This document shows positions 9,388-20,547 of a stretch of DNA of 64,000 bases, piece by piece. A program made the position numbers and the translations under genes. The notes below the pieces were generated by a model that ran no database searches, had not been told where the DNA came from, and saw only the letters and a list, made by a program, of their open reading frames with translations. The first letter of the stretch is position 1. Each line of letters begins with the position of its first letter. The DNA comes from Aspergillus flavus. Lineage: Eukaryota; Ascomycota; Eurotiomycetes; Eurotiales; Aspergillaceae. Location of the stretch: assembly GCF_009017415.1 (NCBI RefSeq), contig NC_092409.1:4278001-4342000 (forward strand), in the 5' to 3' direction.

Positions 9388-10977
9388 ATGGAGTCCTTTA
9401 ACTGCTGTCCTCGTCAGCAGATCCAACCACATCAACTTACACAGTCTGATATCCGTGAATATTGTCTGGCCATGATGAAGAAAGATCGAAACTTTGAGCG
9501 AATTAAAGAAAGCTATCGTGAGTTGGCAGAAAACATTGTACTCAGGGCAGATGGTGTTTTTCTTTGGGCGAGACTAGCCACACGATCCTTCCTTGGAGGT
9601 GTAGGCTACCGTGATTCTCCTCAAACACTTCGCAAGAAATTAGCGTCAATTCCCGAGGACATGAAAACGCTTTTCGACAATATGCTAGGTGGGGTAGATT
9701 CTTCTGCCCGTGAAGAGGCAGATAAATTATTGCTCATTGCCTCTGAGCTCCCATATCCCTATATCCCGGCAGTCCTTTTTTCATGGCTTGATGATCTTCA
9801 CGATGTGACATTTCCATATCGCGTACAGGCGACAGGATATTCCGAAAAATACCTAAAGAATAGGGTCGATATTGTCAGAAGCAAGATAGACTCGCTGTCG
9901 AAAGGGCTGCTCGAACTCCACACCGAGCCGGACACAGAGGGATGCGGCAAATATAGGGTGATGTTCTTCCATCGCACTGCTCGAGATTATCTCCGTGATT
10001 CGAAGGTGAATCAATTGAGGAATCGTCTTCCAGATTTCAATGTCCAGGACTCATGTTGTCGATTACTTCTCGCGTATTGCCTCTTTAGCAGCATGGAGTA
10101 CGACCGGGGCCGAGCTTTTGACAAGAAGGTGAACATTGGGTTGGCTCAATTTGAATTATTCCGCCGATTGAGTCACTCACCCACATCATCCAAAATTGTT
10201 GCGGTATTTCAGCACATGTGGGGGAACTCACTATTCTCCCATATTCCGATTATATTTTATCACAGCGGACGCAACCGCATAAACGGCGTGGCCATCCGAT
10301 CTTCCCACCCCAAAAATAGGTTTCATTATTGGTGCTGGCTACTATGTCATGACCAGGCTAAATTTGTGCTAGACAGGCTTTCTGCTAGTGCCAGCCTCCC
10401 AAAAGACCCATCTTTCCAGAAGCAATTGTTCGTCCTATCAGTCGCGTATGGCCATAGGGATTTGGTGCGAGTCCTGTTGCAGAAGGGAGTATCGCCAAGC
10501 GACAACTTCACGGTGAAGTTAGGCAAAGAAATGAAAGAAAGCCCGATGTCCTTGTGGATGATCACCCTTACCCTGTGCGCTCAACAGATGATCGATGACG
10601 CCAATAGTAGAAGCGCGGGGATCCTGCTTGAGCTTCTTTCATGGAGCTCCGAGCTCGATCATGACGCGTTTTTCCTAGTTCATCTACATCAGTGGGCTTG
10701 CTCACAAATGGAGACCCTAGCCCCACAGCAACTGAAGATGATATCCCTGCAGCAATTATTGAGTCTACGAGATACACCTGAATCAAGGGAGCTAAGCTCG
10801 TTGATCACTCGCCGTACACAGGCACACTGGTGGGATCGACTGATGGCCGGTGCTTCTCCTTGCCACAAAATGGACTATCAACACTTCACTGCAAAATCCC
10901 TAGGAATAAGGATTGGATTTACAGAATATATAGCGTCCAAACAAGAAGGGAAAAGTTTGAAGGAGGGCTTGTGTTGA
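9388..10977 (+). pseudogene. 5'-truncated NACHT/NLR-type protein (post-NACHT region)
   Basis: Uninterrupted 529-aa frame from ATG 9388. It begins where the end of a NACHT domain normally lies (LTQSDIREY near residue 17). ADGVFLWARLATRSF (about 50-65) follows, then a winged-helix-like segment with SIPEDMKTLFDNML, then FFHRTARDYL (about 192). These blocks are standard in fungal STAND/NLR proteins after the ATPase core. The rest is helical with a possible single ankyrin-like unit near 345-365 (LSVAYGHRDLVRVLLQKG). The Walker A and B motifs and an N-terminal effector domain are missing from the preceding 2 kb. It is either a remnant of a full NLR or a gene starting in an exon I cannot detect. Fungal NLRs act in non-self recognition; no function is claimed for this fragment. 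Confidence 0.6.
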
Positions 10978-11436
10978 CCATTATATAACCTTGTGACATC
11001 ACGAGCTTATTTCGCTGGATAGTCTGATCCGTACATAGAATAAACACTCGTGGGCCTTGCTACCGAGAAGGTGCTGCCAGTTAGTCCATCATTATTGACT
11101 GACCGTTTACACATCAGAATAGAGTCATGCTACTATCATCCGGAAAGTCAGAGCTACTTCCCAAGGCAAAGACCGAAAGCTTCGAAAACTACACTTATAT
11201 AGATATATATGTGCATCGATAAAAATCTATATATATACATAAAAACCAGATGTCAGGGGTATATGTAGGTGCCTATCAACGATTCCAACCAACTTAAATC
11301 AAAGTAACACAGCGGAGGTGGACTCGCTTGAAACAAACATTATATAACCGAAGTCAAAGGCCCTTCTCTGGGCAGTATAAAAGTCGACTCCGACCAGGGA
11401 GTATCATATGTGTCAAAATAAATGAGAAAAAACCGA
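10978..11436. other. convergent 3' intergenic region, AT-rich
   Basis: 459 bp between the NLR fragment and the sulfate permease 3' end, with an AT-rich core around 11195-11245 rich in TATATA. No gene supported. Confidence 0.6.
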
Positions 11437-14093
11437 CTATGCATCAAGGACATTCATTTTAGGGTCCGGCTGCTCGCCCGCGTTGGCCAAGGCACTCTGC
11501 AGTGCACTAGTCAGGTCGATGTGGAAGAATGGCCGGTTGAGGCCCTGCACCATAGCGACCCTTCGGCGACTGCGGTAAGCCTTGCTATCCTTCAGGTCCC
11601 GTTGCAACTTGTCCTCCCGGGTGCTGCTGGCATCGGAGGATTCTTCGATGCCGTGTGTCTCACGCTCGGTGGTCTCTGAATCGTGCTTGAGGCCATGCTC
11701 GAGGTCTTCGCTCTTGATGTTATGCTGGGTGTGTCTGTTGTTCACCATCTCTGCATGAGCTGCGGCAGAGGCACTGCCTTCGATCTCAGCCACGCTGAAA
11801 ATTGGCTTCCATCTCTGGAATCCTTCATCCGAGTCCGGAGATGGGAAGCCGAAACCTGCTGCTGCAAGGGCTCGTTTCGTCCAGCGGTTGTTAATATGAG
11901 CAAAGTGCCACTGCACAGTCTTAGGCGAAGCGTAGAGGTCGAGTTGATTGCGGACATCGATGAGGTTCTGGACCGAGGTCACATCAACATTGTTGACGGA
12001 TGAGAAGTCAAGAATGACAGCCTGCAGTAAGGGCAAATGCGACTCGTCATCTTCAGACTTGCCCCTGCGAGGGCCAGGATTATTCCATGGCCGATCACCC
12101 GGTTTACCGTAGGAGAACGGATTTGTGCGACGTGTATGCTTGAAGATAGTCTGGACCAAATAATCGGTGTAGTGATTGGCATTGGGGTAGTTGAATCCTT
12201 CCGAGAATCGGTAGATGAAGATACCAGGATAAGGTTGCTGCACCTCGACATCGGGATTCGATCCGTCCGTGTGGTTGATAGGCAAGAAGATAGACCGGCT
12301 CAATTCATCTTTGTCATCGCTGGCAGCATTAGGGGAGTTGGCAGACCCATATTTCCCATCATCCTGTACCAGATGGTCACCGATCACCGAGTGGATAGTG
12401 ACTCTTCCTAAGAATTGACCGCGGGCCTTGGCGACGCGGAACAGCAGAATGGCAACAGACACACAAACGGTACAGTAAATGCCGATCTCAATCGTGGTGA
12501 AGACAGTCACGATAACACCGATAAAGAAAATGATCGCATCCAGAGGGGACACGCGCCAGAACTGGTAGACGGTGTTTGGTGGGGTAATGAGGTCACCGAC
12601 TGCATGAATGATGACACCAGCAAGGGAAGCTTTCGGGATGTAAAAGAAGACAGCGGGCAGAGCGTAAATGGCGAGGAGGACAACAACCGCAGTAATAACA
12701 CCGGCAAGTGGGGTGCGGACACCCGCTTTCGATTTGATTGCAGTTCGGGAGAACGATCCAGTCGCTGGGTAACCACCAAGGAACGGTCCAAGCAAGTTCG
12801 ACACACCAATAGCAACCAGCTCCTGAGAGGGATCAATTGTGTAGTTGTTGACACGGCCAAAGGATTTCGAGATAGCGATGTGTTCGATAAGCAGGACAAT
12901 AATCGAAGCAGGAAGCTCGCTAGCAAATGCGCTGATGATCCTCGAATTTACCTGAGGGACAGCCGCATGTTGGAAACCACGAGGAACTTTACCCAGGAGC
13001 TTGAACCGCGGGTTAGACCGCCGGTGCAAGTTCACAGCGGCACTGATCATCGTATAGAACAAGATCACGAACACTGTGCGCAAAGTCGAAACGAAGAACC
13101 AAACCTTGGCATGACGGGGGAACTTCTTCGCGCCATAATTGCAACCCGAACGGATAATGTACAGCATAGCTAAAGCACTGACACCCATGGCGGCATCGAT
13201 TTTTGCGGAGGGAAGATGCTTGAGGGTGTTGATGATAACCAGATAGGTAGAATCTTTCGTCGAGAAGTCGGCCGTCTCTCCCAGCATGTCTTTGACCTGT
13301 CCGGAGCAGATATTGATGGCGGAACCCGTCATGAAAGCTGAAATTGCCGGCAGAGGAATGAAATCCACGATAAATCCCAGCCGAAGCAGGCCCATAGCGC
13401 AAACCACGGCTCCACAAATGATAGCCAAACAGGAGGCGATTACATGCCCTTCGACATCTGGGAGCTTCGTTTGCGCCTCGGCAACTATCTTACCTGTAAG
13501 GGTAGACATGACAGCCACCGGCTGAACAGGGAAGATACTATATTAGCAAGATACATGCTGACATGGGTGCAGAATGACTTACACCAATGGTGATATCCTT
13601 TGAGGTGGCAAAAAACCAATAAATGAGAACACCCATGAACGAGGAATAGAGACCATACTCTACAGGTAGGTTTGCCAGTTTAGCGTAGGCCATTCCCTGC
13701 GGAACGACCACAGCACCGACCGTGACGCCTGCATTCCAATGAGTATGTTGTCTACTTGTCGATCAAATCAAACACAGTGGAAAGGCTCTTACCGGCAATC
13801 ATATCTCCCAGCAACCATTGCAAGTTGTACCTCGTAATCCACGAGAGGAAAGGGAAAAGGTTGTAAAAATAACGGCCCACCTGATGCCAGCTAGGGCAGA
13901 CTTCCTTCAGCCATTCAGCGGGAGTGGGTTCGGGCTCGAGATAGGAGTATGTGTCGATCGTTCCGACGGAGAACATCGACTCGCCTCGTGTGACTGGGTC
14001 AGCATGAACTCCGAGAGGATCACGGTAGGGGATCTTGATCCCCAAGGCCTTGGCCGCGCCGTGACCAATTTTGGTTTTGAGATCGCCCGGCAT
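11437..14093 (-). CDS. sB: SulP-family sulfate permease
   Basis: 843-aa plasma-membrane sulfate transporter, similar in length to Aspergillus nidulans sB and yeast Sul1/Sul2. Exons on the minus strand: 14093-13793, 13728-13583 and 13521-11437; the introns are 64 and 61 bp. The SulP signature VVVPQGMAYAKLANLPVEYG lies in exon 2 (about residues 110-130). Multiple membrane segments follow, including SNLLGPFLGGYPATGSFSRT. A C-terminal STAS domain occupies about residues 575-715 with AVILDFSSVNNVDVTS, and a charged tail ends the protein. The first exon encodes a soluble start (MPGDLKTKIGHGAAKALGIK). Regulation by sulfur (MetR-type bZIP) is expected for the family, but I did not find a convincing site. 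The symbol is given by family resemblance; a paralogue is possible. Confidence 0.93.
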
Positions 14094-14726
14094 GGTCCTA
14101 ATGGGAGAAACGGTCTCAGGAGTTGATATAGGGTTGGGGCAGGACTAGCCCAAAGTATACCACTATATATACCCAGTGGTTTTCGGAGTGGAAGGAAGTA
14201 TAAGGTCTAACAACGGTAGGGTGACTTGAAAAAGCCGGGAGGGGGAAGGAAGAAAAGAAGGGGACAGAAGATATTGATAAGAGATGCTGATGTAAAGCCG
14301 TGTTCAAACAAGGTCCATAGCCAGAACCTGTGGAGAATTGAGTATCGAGGAAAATGCGGCAGAGTGGATAAATTTAAGGTGAGATGACGGGACAGCCAAG
14401 AGCGATGTCGTGATCAGGAGCAGGGAAGTCGAAATGTTAGCTTCCCACAACACTTTAAAAATCCCACTAGTCCTGCAGTTGCATAAACCAAATAGAGAGA
14501 TTAAATTTAATCTAAATCACAATACGAAGAAAGGAAAAAGAAAAAATGCGAATATCTGAGGCGTGGGAGGGCCAACAAGCGTTCGGTGGCGTAGGAGCCT
14601 GACGTCCACCGGATAAAGAAAGATAATCAGGAAGAGGCAACAAAAAAGGCAATACGGGGAGGTAAGTTCGGTTAAGTAAATAGATTCTCGAGTGATCAAC
14701 CACTTTAGATAAGTCAGACAACTTCT

Positions 14727-14752
14727 GGGAAGGGGGGAAGGGGGATTGTGGG
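14727..14752 (+). promoter_or_regulatory. possible G-quadruplex-forming G-run cluster
   Basis: Four runs of three or more G (3, 6, 5 and 3 bases) separated by loops of 2, 2 and 5 bases, on the plus strand about 640 bp upstream of the sulfate permease start. Whether it folds or regulates anything is unknown. Confidence 0.4.
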
Positions 14753-17700
14753 TGGATAACTGCCAAACGGTAAGGAACAATACACAGTATGGAATCGATC
14801 AAGGGAGATGATCAGACGGGGATTGATAATCATGGATGGTAACAGTACTATTCCCGTTCGAGGAAATCAGAAGAGAAGGGGTTTGTATGAGTATGTAGTA
14901 AGAAAAATAGAAATAAAATTAATCCAGAGGGTAGATTGCCATTGGGAACGAGCATCAGCACAAACGCGCAGTGATGGAACGCATGATCCACTATGGATCG
15001 CCAAGGGCAAAAGTCCTCAGCAGACGCAACTCAACATCCTAACTGGTTTAGTATGGAGGGAGGTGTATCAAGCTTGTCGGAGAGGTGCTGGCGTAAGAGC
15101 CGTTGAGGTGGACCTGGGTAACGAGGGCCTGGAAGCGAGAGATGACGCCGAGCCGTGGAGCATGGGTTCCGCTCATGGTGACATCCATGGATGATCATTA
15201 TCTGAATGGCAAAGTCAATCGGCATCTAATGCTCTACTCTGAAAAGCAGTCTCTTCCAGAGTATCTGGTCATTTCAGGCATGAACTCGCTGCTCAGATTT
15301 TGAGAGCATTGTTTAATTTTCCCATGCGTAAAGTGTGTACTCCGTAAAAGTACCGCAGCAAGAAACACAGCAACAATGTTATATTGCCAAGAGTGACCGC
15401 CCACCTTTAATGAACGAGCTGCAGAGGATAGACGAGGAAATGCAACCAATGGAGAGCTGCCCGCGCCATCATCCGCCTCTTACGTCGCTCCACCACCGGC
15501 TTCCAATCCAATAGGAATCGCGGCAGAACACGCCATCGTTCACTTTGATGGTGAAAGCCCGACCGGTCCACGTGTGGAATGAGTCTGATTCGAGTAAGTA
15601 TCGGCTTCCATGAAATTTCTTTTTCTGTTCCATACCCTGGCCTTTTTTCTTGACTCTAAACCACAGCTTTCTTTTTTTTCTTTTTTGACTTTCTTGCTAG
15701 TCTTCCTTGGAGGCTTGTCGTCAGTCTAGTGCGGCAAATACGTAAATTACTGACGACAATGCTTAAAAACTCCCGAATATTAACCAGATATTTCCGTCGC
15801 ATCGACTAGAAAGACTCCGTTACATGCGTCGTCGTCATGGTGGCCCCCGTCGTCGTATCAGGAGTATGGAGTTTCCCGTTCATTTACACGGGCAGCCTCG
15901 GCCAGTTTCTCCCTACCAGGCCCAGACATTGCCGATGGGACTTGGCATTCTGGGGACTCTGGGGCTGCTCTGTTCGGTAGTTGACTACCAATACGGAGTA
16001 TACTACGGAGTATAGACGGGTACGTATTATTATTATGAATCTGTTCATGTCCGCTGCGTAACATTAAGGTTTTAACTGTCCTAACCCAGTTGGGATCCCA
16101 ATATAATTTAGCCTTTGTGTTAGTGAAATTGAGGTAGAATATTTTTCTACCAACGGGGTGACACCCCCAACTCCACGGTCCAATCCCTGTGGAGCCAGTT
16201 CACAGAAAGGCAATCAAAAACGGCCGCATTGGGCCTTGGGTACATAATACATATAGAGCTCAAGGATGATAATCCTAGTCACGATAGGTGCTCGGTGCTC
16301 ACCAATGAATGCTCACCACCTTGCTTGCTCTCCTGCACGTCCTCGAGCTTATATGGTTTCTCCACTCTAACACCATCGAGATCAAAATCGCGTCATCGAT
16401 CTTACTCCCCCCATTGTCCAGTGTCCGCTCGTTCTCGACAACCCCCTGGTCAACCAGTGCAGGTACTAGTAGTTAATATTGTCTGACACAGACATATAAT
16501 GGAACCATAGCCAAGGGCCCAGGAACAAAATCTCAATAAGGACGCGGTATACCTGAAGCCCAGTCCTTCCCGTTTAAGACGTCGGTATGAGGGATCAATC
16601 GGAGAACACTTTCTCTATGGAATCGATGGCGCATGCAGCTACAGACTAGTATCGTCCTAATTGAGCCTATTCCCGCGGAGTTACTGACGTCTCGTCTCGT
16701 ATCGCAATACCATCTTTTAATGATCAAAAATCTCACCATCCGTTTCGCATCTTACGAACGGATCCCTGCCGCCACGAAGACGTGCTTGAGATCTCACACA
16801 TGGTCATACCTCAAATGCAAAGACCCCTGGTAGCAAGCGACGCTTGAGTAAACTCCCAGTCGCCTGACAAGCGCACGTCCCATGCCCCCTTATGGTAAGA
16901 ATCCATGTATATAGTTCGGTATCTGCACAGACTTCCAGCTTCAGCCTCGCCAGATTAAAGTATATGAGGTCATATCTACCCCACACTTCGCCTCGCTTTT
17001 CTAATTTTGATTTTTCTTTTACCCGCCGAAAGGGACAAGAAAATAAAAGGACAAAACTAGATCCTCCATTATCAGAAATCAAAAATGCCCTGTCCGGAGC
17101 ATGCGATCTAGCCAGCATGTTTACTTAGCCGTGGCGAAGGATATGCCCTCGTGCCTGCCCACCATCCAATTGCTGTCTTGAATCTCTATTTCTACTTACG
17201 TGATAGACTCCCTCGGGCACATTCAAAGCTCCATCGAGTATCACCCTCAACAGAATAACAAGGAGATGTTGTCAGCCGTTCATTCATCCGGATAGATTGA
17301 GGTCAACAATGTCGCCGATCACATGGTCCAATCACAGCATACCAACTACTATATACTTTTAAAAAACTGTGGCTTTGATTTAATGCCCGCCGCAAGAGCC
17401 CCAGTCCACCTGACCTTTACCCCAGAGTCGATCTCGAGCTAACACGGGAAGTACAACTGCATTGGATCTTATGCATCCGTTGCTCCAATCGGTATGTACT
17501 ATGCACTCGGCCATACTAGGGTTTACTCCGCATTTTATGTTCATACAAGGAACGGGCGTTCAATTGCACACATATACAAAACCACCGAGGAAACTACATA
17601 CAAACAATCACTTCCCTATACTAACCAACCAACATACCTATCCTCATATTATGCCTCCCCAGAAAAACCACCCACAAAGAAACTAACCACAACCACCACT

Positions 17701-17798
17701 AACACTACCAAACCTACAAACCTACTCGATACAAAAAAAAAAAAAAGACCCTGCCAAACCCCCCAAATCCTTAACTAAAACAATCTAACCAACGCTCC

Positions 17799-17806
17799 TG
17801 ACGTCA
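17799..17806. promoter_or_regulatory. TGACGTCA palindrome (CRE/ATF-type site)
   Basis: Perfect 8-bp bZIP (CREB/ATF) consensus just right of a G-poor tract. There is no adjacent gene, so its target, if any, is unclear. Confidence 0.3.
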
Positions 17807-19099
17807 TCCCACATCTCCACGCCCCAGAACAATGAACCAGACCGAACCAGTGATCATCTTTCTCAGGCATGAACACCGCTCGCTTCGAGAAGAATCCCCA
17901 CCAGCTGCGATCATGAGACCAGCGATCCCATATCCCGATGCACGAACGACCAGCGCACGCCGAGTTGTTTCTCGAGGCTCGGCCTAAAGGAAGAGAGTAA
18001 AAAAGAAAAAGAGCCAAACGCGCAAACCGAAGCCGAATCGCTTATTCAAGGAAGAGCTGAAACGGAACGGGTCGTGTGGCGCACGGATCGCCCGCGGAAC
18101 AGAACAGGTGATTTTGAAATGGATCTGTTGACCTTCGGAGATACTATGACATGCTGGTAGATGGCGGCTGCGGTGATATTATGCTGGTTGTTGTGGGGAT
18201 TGCATCTTATGTGGCTGCTGTTTGGTCAGGGATGTTGAGACATTTGGTCATGGGGGCTATGAGGTAGGAATACAGGATGCGCTCTTTCTGCTTGTCCGTG
18301 GATTATGGTAAGATGGGCTGCGATTAGGAGGAAGCGTGCACATGGGGGCTAGAGGTTGATTGATACACGTGGTCGCGCACGATTCTCAAGGTCATTGAGT
18401 TTCTCATTTTCACGCGAGGTGGTGCTTTGATTCTCTGTTAAACAAAGGTTTAAGTCTCTGTCCTTGCCAGCGTAGTGACAAAACAGGTGGTGGACCAAGA
18501 ATTCGCCCAGATTATGGTCAGGATTTTAATGCAATGGGTAGTGAGTACGACGGGAATCACCAATGCAGCTAGAGGAGCGCGGATACACTGAGCTACAAGC
18601 AGTTTGCCTATGGCCATTACAAGAAAAGCGAGAAAAAAAATACTTGACAGATAAAATGGAATATTCGATACCCAAACCCACGCTGTAGTCTATAATGATG
18701 AAACACGCTCAACCCCTAAATCGACCCACCATAACCCACCCCGAGTCAACTAAAGCGATGAGGGAAAAGGGAGAGAGAAATAAAATGTTGACTCGTTTAC
18801 CATGATCTCGTCCATCTCATCAGGTACCATACCCTCCATTCCCCATAACAGACAAGCAAGAAATAGAACATTATGCATGGGAATCAAAGCATGATGATGG
18901 GAATGTAAAATGAACCGACACGAGATCTCCCGCATCATCTTCCGAATCTTCGAGAAAACGCCATCGCAGAGCAAATCATCAAGCGAACAAAAGAATTAAA
19001 AACCAAGCTGTACCAGGGCTGAGCTTCCGCGTGGTATCATAAGCGATTTCAGTAATGCCCTAGCACTGCAACTTTATCAACCACAGAAAAGCCCCCGCT

Positions 19100-20547
19100 T
19101 TACTGAGAGGCGCACTGCACTCTCTCAGCACCAGGAGGAACGTCGTCATCATCCTCATCCATGGAACCGGCAGCACCATGGGCGCGTGCCTGGGAGTACT
19201 CGCTAGAGTCAATGTCCTCCAGCTCGAAGTCCTCCACCATAGAATCGGTAGGTGGTTGAGGCTGCTCCATCCGGGGGGGCAGAACCTGTTCCAAAAGGTT
19301 GAGGTTGTTGAGCTGATCCTTCTCGGGGAACTTGACGTCAAACTGAATATAGAGGTTGCCGAAGTCATGGTGGCGGAATGACGGCATACCCTGGCCCTTG
19401 ATCACCTTGATAGCGCCTAGAGAACCAGCGAGTTAGTGCTTGTTCCTCAGCTAATGTAAATGGGCGGGGGAAGTGACATACCAGGAGTAACAACCTCGCC
19501 AGGTGCGATGTTCACAGTCAACCAGCGGTCATCGAGGTGCTCAATGTTGATGGTACCGCCAGCAAGAGCTGTGAGAAGATCGATTTCAGCGTGATAGAAG
19601 AGGTCATCTTCCTTACGCTGGAACCGGGGGTGAGGCTTCTGTTCAATCTCGAAGACCACATCTCCGGGTAGGACGCCAGGCATCTGGTCACCCTCCCCAC
19701 GGAACTCGATCTTGTGGCCGTTCCTGACACCCTTGTCGACATGGACGTGGAGGACCTTGCGCTCAACAACGGTCTTCTTACCGTTGCAGCGCTTGCAGCG
19801 ATCGCGCTCCCGAATGGTCTCACCCTCACCACTGCAGTCTGGGCAAACAGTCTGGAACCGCTGGATCATAGGTCCCATCTGGCGCATCATAGTCTTCATA
19901 CCGGTACCATTGCAGCCGCCACACGACTTGACGGCACCTTCCTTACCACCACGGCCATCACAGCCAGGGCAAATGACAGACTTCTGCAGGGCCAACTTCG
20001 AAACCTTTCCACGGTAGATGTCCTCCAGGTTGACCTTGTGAACGTGATGGATGGTGCGGGCCTTCTTGGGGCCCTGCTCCCGCATGCCACCACCAAACAT
20101 ACCTCCAAAGCCACCGCCGCCACCGAAGAACTGGGCAAAGAGATCCTCAGCACCCATTCCACCGGCGCCTCCACCATTTTCGAGACCCTCCTCACCGAGC
20201 TGGTCGTAAATAGAACGCTTCTGGGAGTCGGAGAGAATTTCATAGGCACGGGAGAGCTCCTTGAACTTTTCAGCAGCATCGGGGTTGTTTGCGTTCTTGT
20301 CTATGGGGAACTGTCAGCAAGTCCAGTCTGAACCCTTCCGCCCCAACTGGTCATTGGAGCTAGACATAGGCGACGTACCAGGGTGATATTTGAGGGCACC
20401 CTTCTTATAGGCGGTCTTCAGTTGAGCCTCTGTGGCTGTGGGGGCAACCTGATAGCCTCATCGTCAGTTTCGAAAACGGGGGATTCAGTGGCCGCCCACA
20501 AGTATACTCACCCCGAGAACGTCGTAAAACTTGGTTTCCTTGACCAT
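19100..20547 (-). CDS. mas5: type I DnaJ/Hsp40 co-chaperone (Ydj1/Mas5)
   Basis: 413-aa Hsp70 co-chaperone of the cytosol and ER/mitochondrial surface. Minus-strand exons: 20547-20512, 20448-20379, 20300-19482 and 19416-19100. The J-domain spans residues 1-70. Its HPDKN motif is built across the second intron junction (HP from exon 2, DKN from exon 3). A Gly/Phe-rich linker follows ([13 protein letters not shown]). The cysteine repeats [24 protein letters not shown] and CKRCNGKK form the zinc domain. The substrate-binding domains come next, then an acidic tail ending in CASQ. CASQ is a CaaX box and, from memory, identical to yeast Ydj1's, predicting farnesylation. All hallmarks are intact. 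The long upstream region (20548-22495) must hold a heat-shock-type promoter; I could not mark a clean heat-shock element. Confidence 0.96.

Larger units (their letters stand above)
14094..19099. other. 5 kb gene-free region upstream of sulfate permease
   Basis: Holds the permease promoter and leader at its left end and the 3' flank of the DnaJ gene at its right end. Seen inside: a G-run cluster (14727-14752), TACTCCGTA/TACGGAGTA motifs (15338-15346, 15992-16000, 16004-16012), a G-poor A/C-rich tract (about 17570-17770) with an A-run, and a TGACGTCA palindrome (17799-17806). Short frames exist on both strands, but none has a recognised domain. Confidence 0.55.

Noticed and set aside
12415..13173. 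252-aa plus-strand frame within the sulfate permease gene
   Set aside because: Antisense of the permease exon; hydrophilic and without motifs.
18691..18760. C-box-like ATGATGA near 18694
   Set aside because: No CTGA D box within a plausible distance.
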